This document shows positions 6,320 through 8,020 of a stretch of DNA of 8,020 nucleotides, in pieces. Positions within the stretch are counted from its first letter, which is position 1; each line of letters opens with the position of its first letter. Source of the stretch: Actinomycetes bacterium (lineage in GTDB: Bacteria; Actinomycetota; Acidimicrobiia; Acidimicrobiales; RAAP-2); the NCBI GenBank assembly GCA_021807965.1, contig JAKBCI010000071.1, forward strand, positions 1 to 8,020, written 5' to 3'. The translations under genes and the position numbers were made by a program. The notes under the pieces were generated by a model that saw only the letters and a program-made list of their open reading frames with translations, did not search any database and was not told where the DNA came from.

Positions 6320-7194
6320 CAGCGACCGCGGAGCGGGACGCTCACCCGCTGGCGGCGGGTGTAGGCGGCGAGCGTGGTCACCCCGCGCACTTCGAGCATG
6401 TTCGCGAGTTCCTCGACCCGCTCGCCCACGCGCTCGAGCCGGTGGGCGTCGCTCGCGGTCGTGAAGGTCACGCCGCGCGCCACCAGGCGGTCGAGGAATC
6501 CCTCGGCCGGATACTGCTCGCCTATGGGCTTCACCCAGCCGGCCGAACTGCACTCGACCGAGACGTCGGCCGCGGCGGCGGCGTCGGCCATCGCGTCCCA
6601 ATAGTCCGCCGGATTGCTCGCCAGGTACCCCGCGACCTTGATCAGGTCCGGGTGGGCGAGCACGTCGACGGCGTGCGACGACGCCAGCTCCTCGAGGGCG
6701 ACCGTGTAGTCGGCCCAGCACTGGTCGACGTCGCGCCGGGTCCACTCTTCCATGGGCACGGGACTGTCGGTGTCGTCGAACTCCCAGCTACCGAGCCAGT
6801 GGACCGAGCCAATCAGGACGTCAAAGGGGTACTGGGCGAGGAGCTCACTCACCACGTCCATCTGGTCACGGTAGTAGTCAACCTCGAGACCGATCTTGAC
6901 GGGCAGGCCCTCGTCCTGGGCTCGCTGGGCGAGGGTCACGTACGCGTCAAGCGAGTTGCGCGCCGTGAAGGCCATGTAGTCGGCCATCACGCGGCTCGTG
7001 GGCTCGTGACCGAAGCGTTCCCAGAACGGCCCGACCAGTGCCATCACGTCGACGAACCGGTTCGAGTGCTCGGTGAGGGCGAGCTCGCTCACGCCCGCCT
7101 GCGCGGCGCGATCGCAGTAGTCGGCGATCTGGTCGAGTCGGTACCAGACGGACGACTCCTCGTGTGGCCATAGGTGCAGGTGGTAGTCGAGCAC
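6319..7194 (-). CDS. PHP-domain phosphoesterase, histidinol-phosphatase (HisJ)-like
   Basis: A cytoplasmic metal-dependent phosphoesterase of the PHP superfamily, 291 residues. The metal-binding motifs appear in order: DYHLH (3-7), LTEHS (40-44), GLEVDYY (102-108), IGSVHWLGSWEFD (128-140), LAHPDLIK (179-186) and SDAH (248-251). The GSVH and HPDLIK pattern is closest to HisJ/HisK-type histidinol-phosphate phosphatases, which make histidinol in histidine synthesis. No his genes are nearby, and the gene sits between DUF3107 and a histidine kinase, so another phosphate ester is possible. I chose GTG 7194 (VLDYHLH) because the family begins just before HxH and it falls one base after the DUF3107 stop. 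The frame is open further upstream but would only add residues overlapping that gene. The stop overlaps the pdtaS start by one base. Fold secure, substrate open. Confidence 0.87.
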   Translation of the reverse strand: MLDYHLHLWPHEESSVWYRLDQIADYCDRAAQAGVSELALTEHSNRFVDVMALVGPFWERFGHEPTSRVMADYMAFTARNSLDAYVTLAQRAQDEGLPVKIGLEVDYYRDQMDVVSELLAQYPFDVLIGSVHWLGSWEFDDTDSPVPMEEWTRRDVDQCWADYTVALEELASSHAVDVLAHPDLIKVAGYLASNPADYWDAMADAAAAADVSVECSSAGWVKPIGEQYPAEGFLDRLVARGVTFTTASDAHRLERVGERVEELANMLEVRGVTTLAAYTRRQRVSVPLRGR

Positions 7195-7195
7195 G

Positions 7196-7426
7196 TCAGC
7201 TGGCGCCGAAGCCCACCACGCGATCGACCGGCGTGCCAAACTCGACGTAGGCGATGCGAGCCGCGGGAACCCCGAGACGTCGGCCCTTGCGGTCGGTCAG
7301 CCAGAGCACCTGGTCGCCCTCGAGCGCCGACTCGACCAAGGTCGTGATCTGGTCACGGTCGGCGTCGTCGGGCAGCTCGACCTCGAGCTCGCGCATCGAC
7401 TGCACGATGCCAATCTTGATGTCCAT
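7196..7426 (-). CDS. DUF3107 family protein (TB9.4-like)
   Basis: A small protein of 76 residues whose function is unknown. It begins [19 protein letters not shown] and ends [19 protein letters not shown], which matches the actinobacterial DUF3107 family (M. tuberculosis TB9.4, Rv3208A) as I remember it: VKIGI-x-x-S-x-REL near the start and the ARIAYVE-x-G...RRVGFG-like end. The predicted pattern is beta strand, helix ([13 protein letters not shown], 24-36), then strands ([24 protein letters not shown]), like a compact alpha/beta fold. No membrane segment, signal peptide or cysteine is present. ATG 7426 is well supported by a GGAGG ribosome site four bases upstream. It is the first gene of the minus-strand series, and its stop lies one base before the PHP start. 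Confidence 0.85.
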   Translation of the reverse strand: MDIKIGIVQSMRELEVELPDDADRDQITTLVESALEGDQVLWLTDRKGRRLGVPAARIAYVEFGTPVDRVVGFGAS

Positions 7427-7520
7427 GGTTCCTCCGTCGTTACCACCATGTTACGGGCTTGGGCCACAATGGGCTATGCCCGACATCCCATCTGCGCGAC
7501 ACCACCAGTGGGCAACAACC
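7427..7520. other. Divergent intergenic region between DUF3107 and dgt
   Basis: These 94 bases must hold the start signals for the minus-strand DUF3107-PHP-pdtaS series and for dgt. A TAACAT hexamer on the minus strand (7453-7448) could be a -10, with no good -35 at the usual distance. I see no convincing plus-strand promoter. A small dyad, GGGC-TAT-GCCC (7471-7481), lies over an in-frame upstream ATG of dgt. Confidence 0.35.
7431..7435 (-). promoter_or_regulatory. Ribosome binding site of the DUF3107 gene (GGAGG)
   Basis: GGAGG on the minus strand ends four bases before ATG 7426. It is the strongest ribosome site in the right half. The PHP and pdtaS genes behind it lack clear sites of their own, which fits expression by coupling from this entry point. 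Confidence 0.75.
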
Positions 7521-8020
7521 ATGGACGGCTTTCGCGGATCGCCCGACGAGCCGACGCTCGCGCACGCAAACTCGGTCGTGCGCCTCGAGCCGGGCTCACT
7601 CATCGATCGCGACGCCCGCGGCGACCGGCTCGTCGCGGGCGCGACCCACGTGGTCGGCGCCGGCAACCGAGCCCGTCCCGAAGAGCCCGACCGATTTCGC
7701 ACGTGCTTCGAACGTGACCGCGACCGAATATTGCACGCGAACGCCTTTCGCCGCCTGGCCGGCAAGACCCAGGTCTTCGTCTTTCCCGAGGACCACATGC
7801 GCACGCGGCTCACCCACGCCCTCGAGGTCGCCCAGGTCGCGGTCGGCATCGCACGACCGCTCGGGCTGAACGTTGCGTTGACCGAGGCCATTGCCCTCGG
7901 CCACGACTGCGGGCACGGACCCGGCGGGCACGCGAGCGAAGAGGCGCTCGACCCCTACGTCAGCGGTGGCTTCGATCACGCGACCTGGGGGGCCGACGTC
8001 TCGCTCGCATCGCTCAACCT
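7521..8020 (+). CDS. dgt: Deoxyguanosinetriphosphate triphosphohydrolase (dGTPase), N-terminal part
   Basis: An HD-superfamily enzyme that cleaves dNTPs, classically dGTP, to the nucleoside and triphosphate, helping control dNTP pools in the cytoplasm. The visible 166 residues contain [21 protein letters not shown] (65-85), the typical Dgt opening; [14 protein letters not shown] (94-107) with H99 as the first metal ligand; and [13 protein letters not shown] (125-137), the HD-x-GH-x-P-x-GH motif with H128 and D129. The rest is cut by the window edge. The first 60 residues are not recognisable. The segment after the HD motif reads [18 protein letters not shown] where many relatives have an HN-x-QSLR-like segment, so this may be a divergent subgroup. 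Start: ATG 7521 is preferred because codon use becomes typical there; ATG 7476 is in frame, would add 15 residues with more A/T at third positions, and neither has a good ribosome site. Confidence 0.9.
   Translation, partial: MDGFRGSPDEPTLAHANSVVRLEPGSLIDRDARGDRLVAGATHVVGAGNRARPEEPDRFRTCFERDRDRILHANAFRRLAGKTQVFVFPEDHMRTRLTHALEVAQVAVGIARPLGLNVALTEAIALGHDCGHGPGGHASEEALDPYVSGGFDHATWGADVSLASLN

Noticed and set aside
6320..6745. Upstream extension of the pdtaS frame by 142 codons
   Set aside because: It overlaps the PHP gene in another frame and reads as low-complexity Arg/Gly sequence; the TGATG junction and similarity to PdtaS N-termini support ATG 6319.
6265..7173. Plus-strand open frame of 302 codons opposite the PHP gene
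   Set aside because: Antisense shadow of the PHP gene, whose metal-binding motifs are complete on the minus strand.
7451..7891. Minus-strand open frame of 146 codons opposite dgt
   Set aside because: Overlaps the clear dGTPase frame; serine- and arginine-rich with no recognisable features.

Overview
The window is GC-rich DNA with a strong G/C preference at third codon positions, short gaps between genes and several coupled start/stop junctions. It encodes a WhiB protein, a PdtaS-type cytosolic sensor kinase and a DUF3107 protein, all characteristic of Actinomycetota. Overall character suggests a non-mycobacterial member, perhaps an Acidimicrobiia-like lineage; that finer placement is a guess. 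No tRNA, rRNA, insertion sequence, CRISPR array or phage gene was seen. This looks like ordinary chromosomal core, not a mobile island.

Layout. (1) 1-3699, all on the minus strand and reading right to left: a glycerophosphodiester phosphodiesterase (GDPD), then etfB and etfA (electron transfer flavoprotein), then a DHA2-type MFS exporter that runs off the left edge. (2) 3700-3860: a divergent intergenic region with a credible whiB promoter, a 7-bp-arm dyad and a leader hairpin. (3) 3861-4157, plus strand: a WhiB1-like iron-sulfur regulator. (4) 4158-7426, minus strand, again right to left: a DUF3107 protein, a PHP-domain phosphoesterase, the sensor kinase PdtaS and a TetR-type regulator. The first three are separated by 1 nt or overlap by 1 nt. 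The fourth follows after 38 bp containing an 18-bp perfect palindrome. (5) 7427-7520: a second divergent intergenic region. (6) 7521-end, plus strand: the N-terminal part of a dGTP triphosphohydrolase.

How it fits together. EtfAB would carry electrons from acyl-CoA and related flavin dehydrogenases to the respiratory chain. The GDPD could release glycerol-3-phosphate and alcohols from lipid head groups, so the left half has a lipid or respiratory flavour. The right half is regulatory. In Mycobacterium tuberculosis whiB1 and pdtaS are also neighbours (Rv3219 and Rv3220c), and both products are tied to nitric oxide or redox sensing in the literature. Here a TetR gene lies between them, and pdtaS is translationally coupled to a PHP enzyme and a DUF3107 protein. 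That coupled set is the most interesting arrangement in the window. I found no clearly new defence or mobile system.
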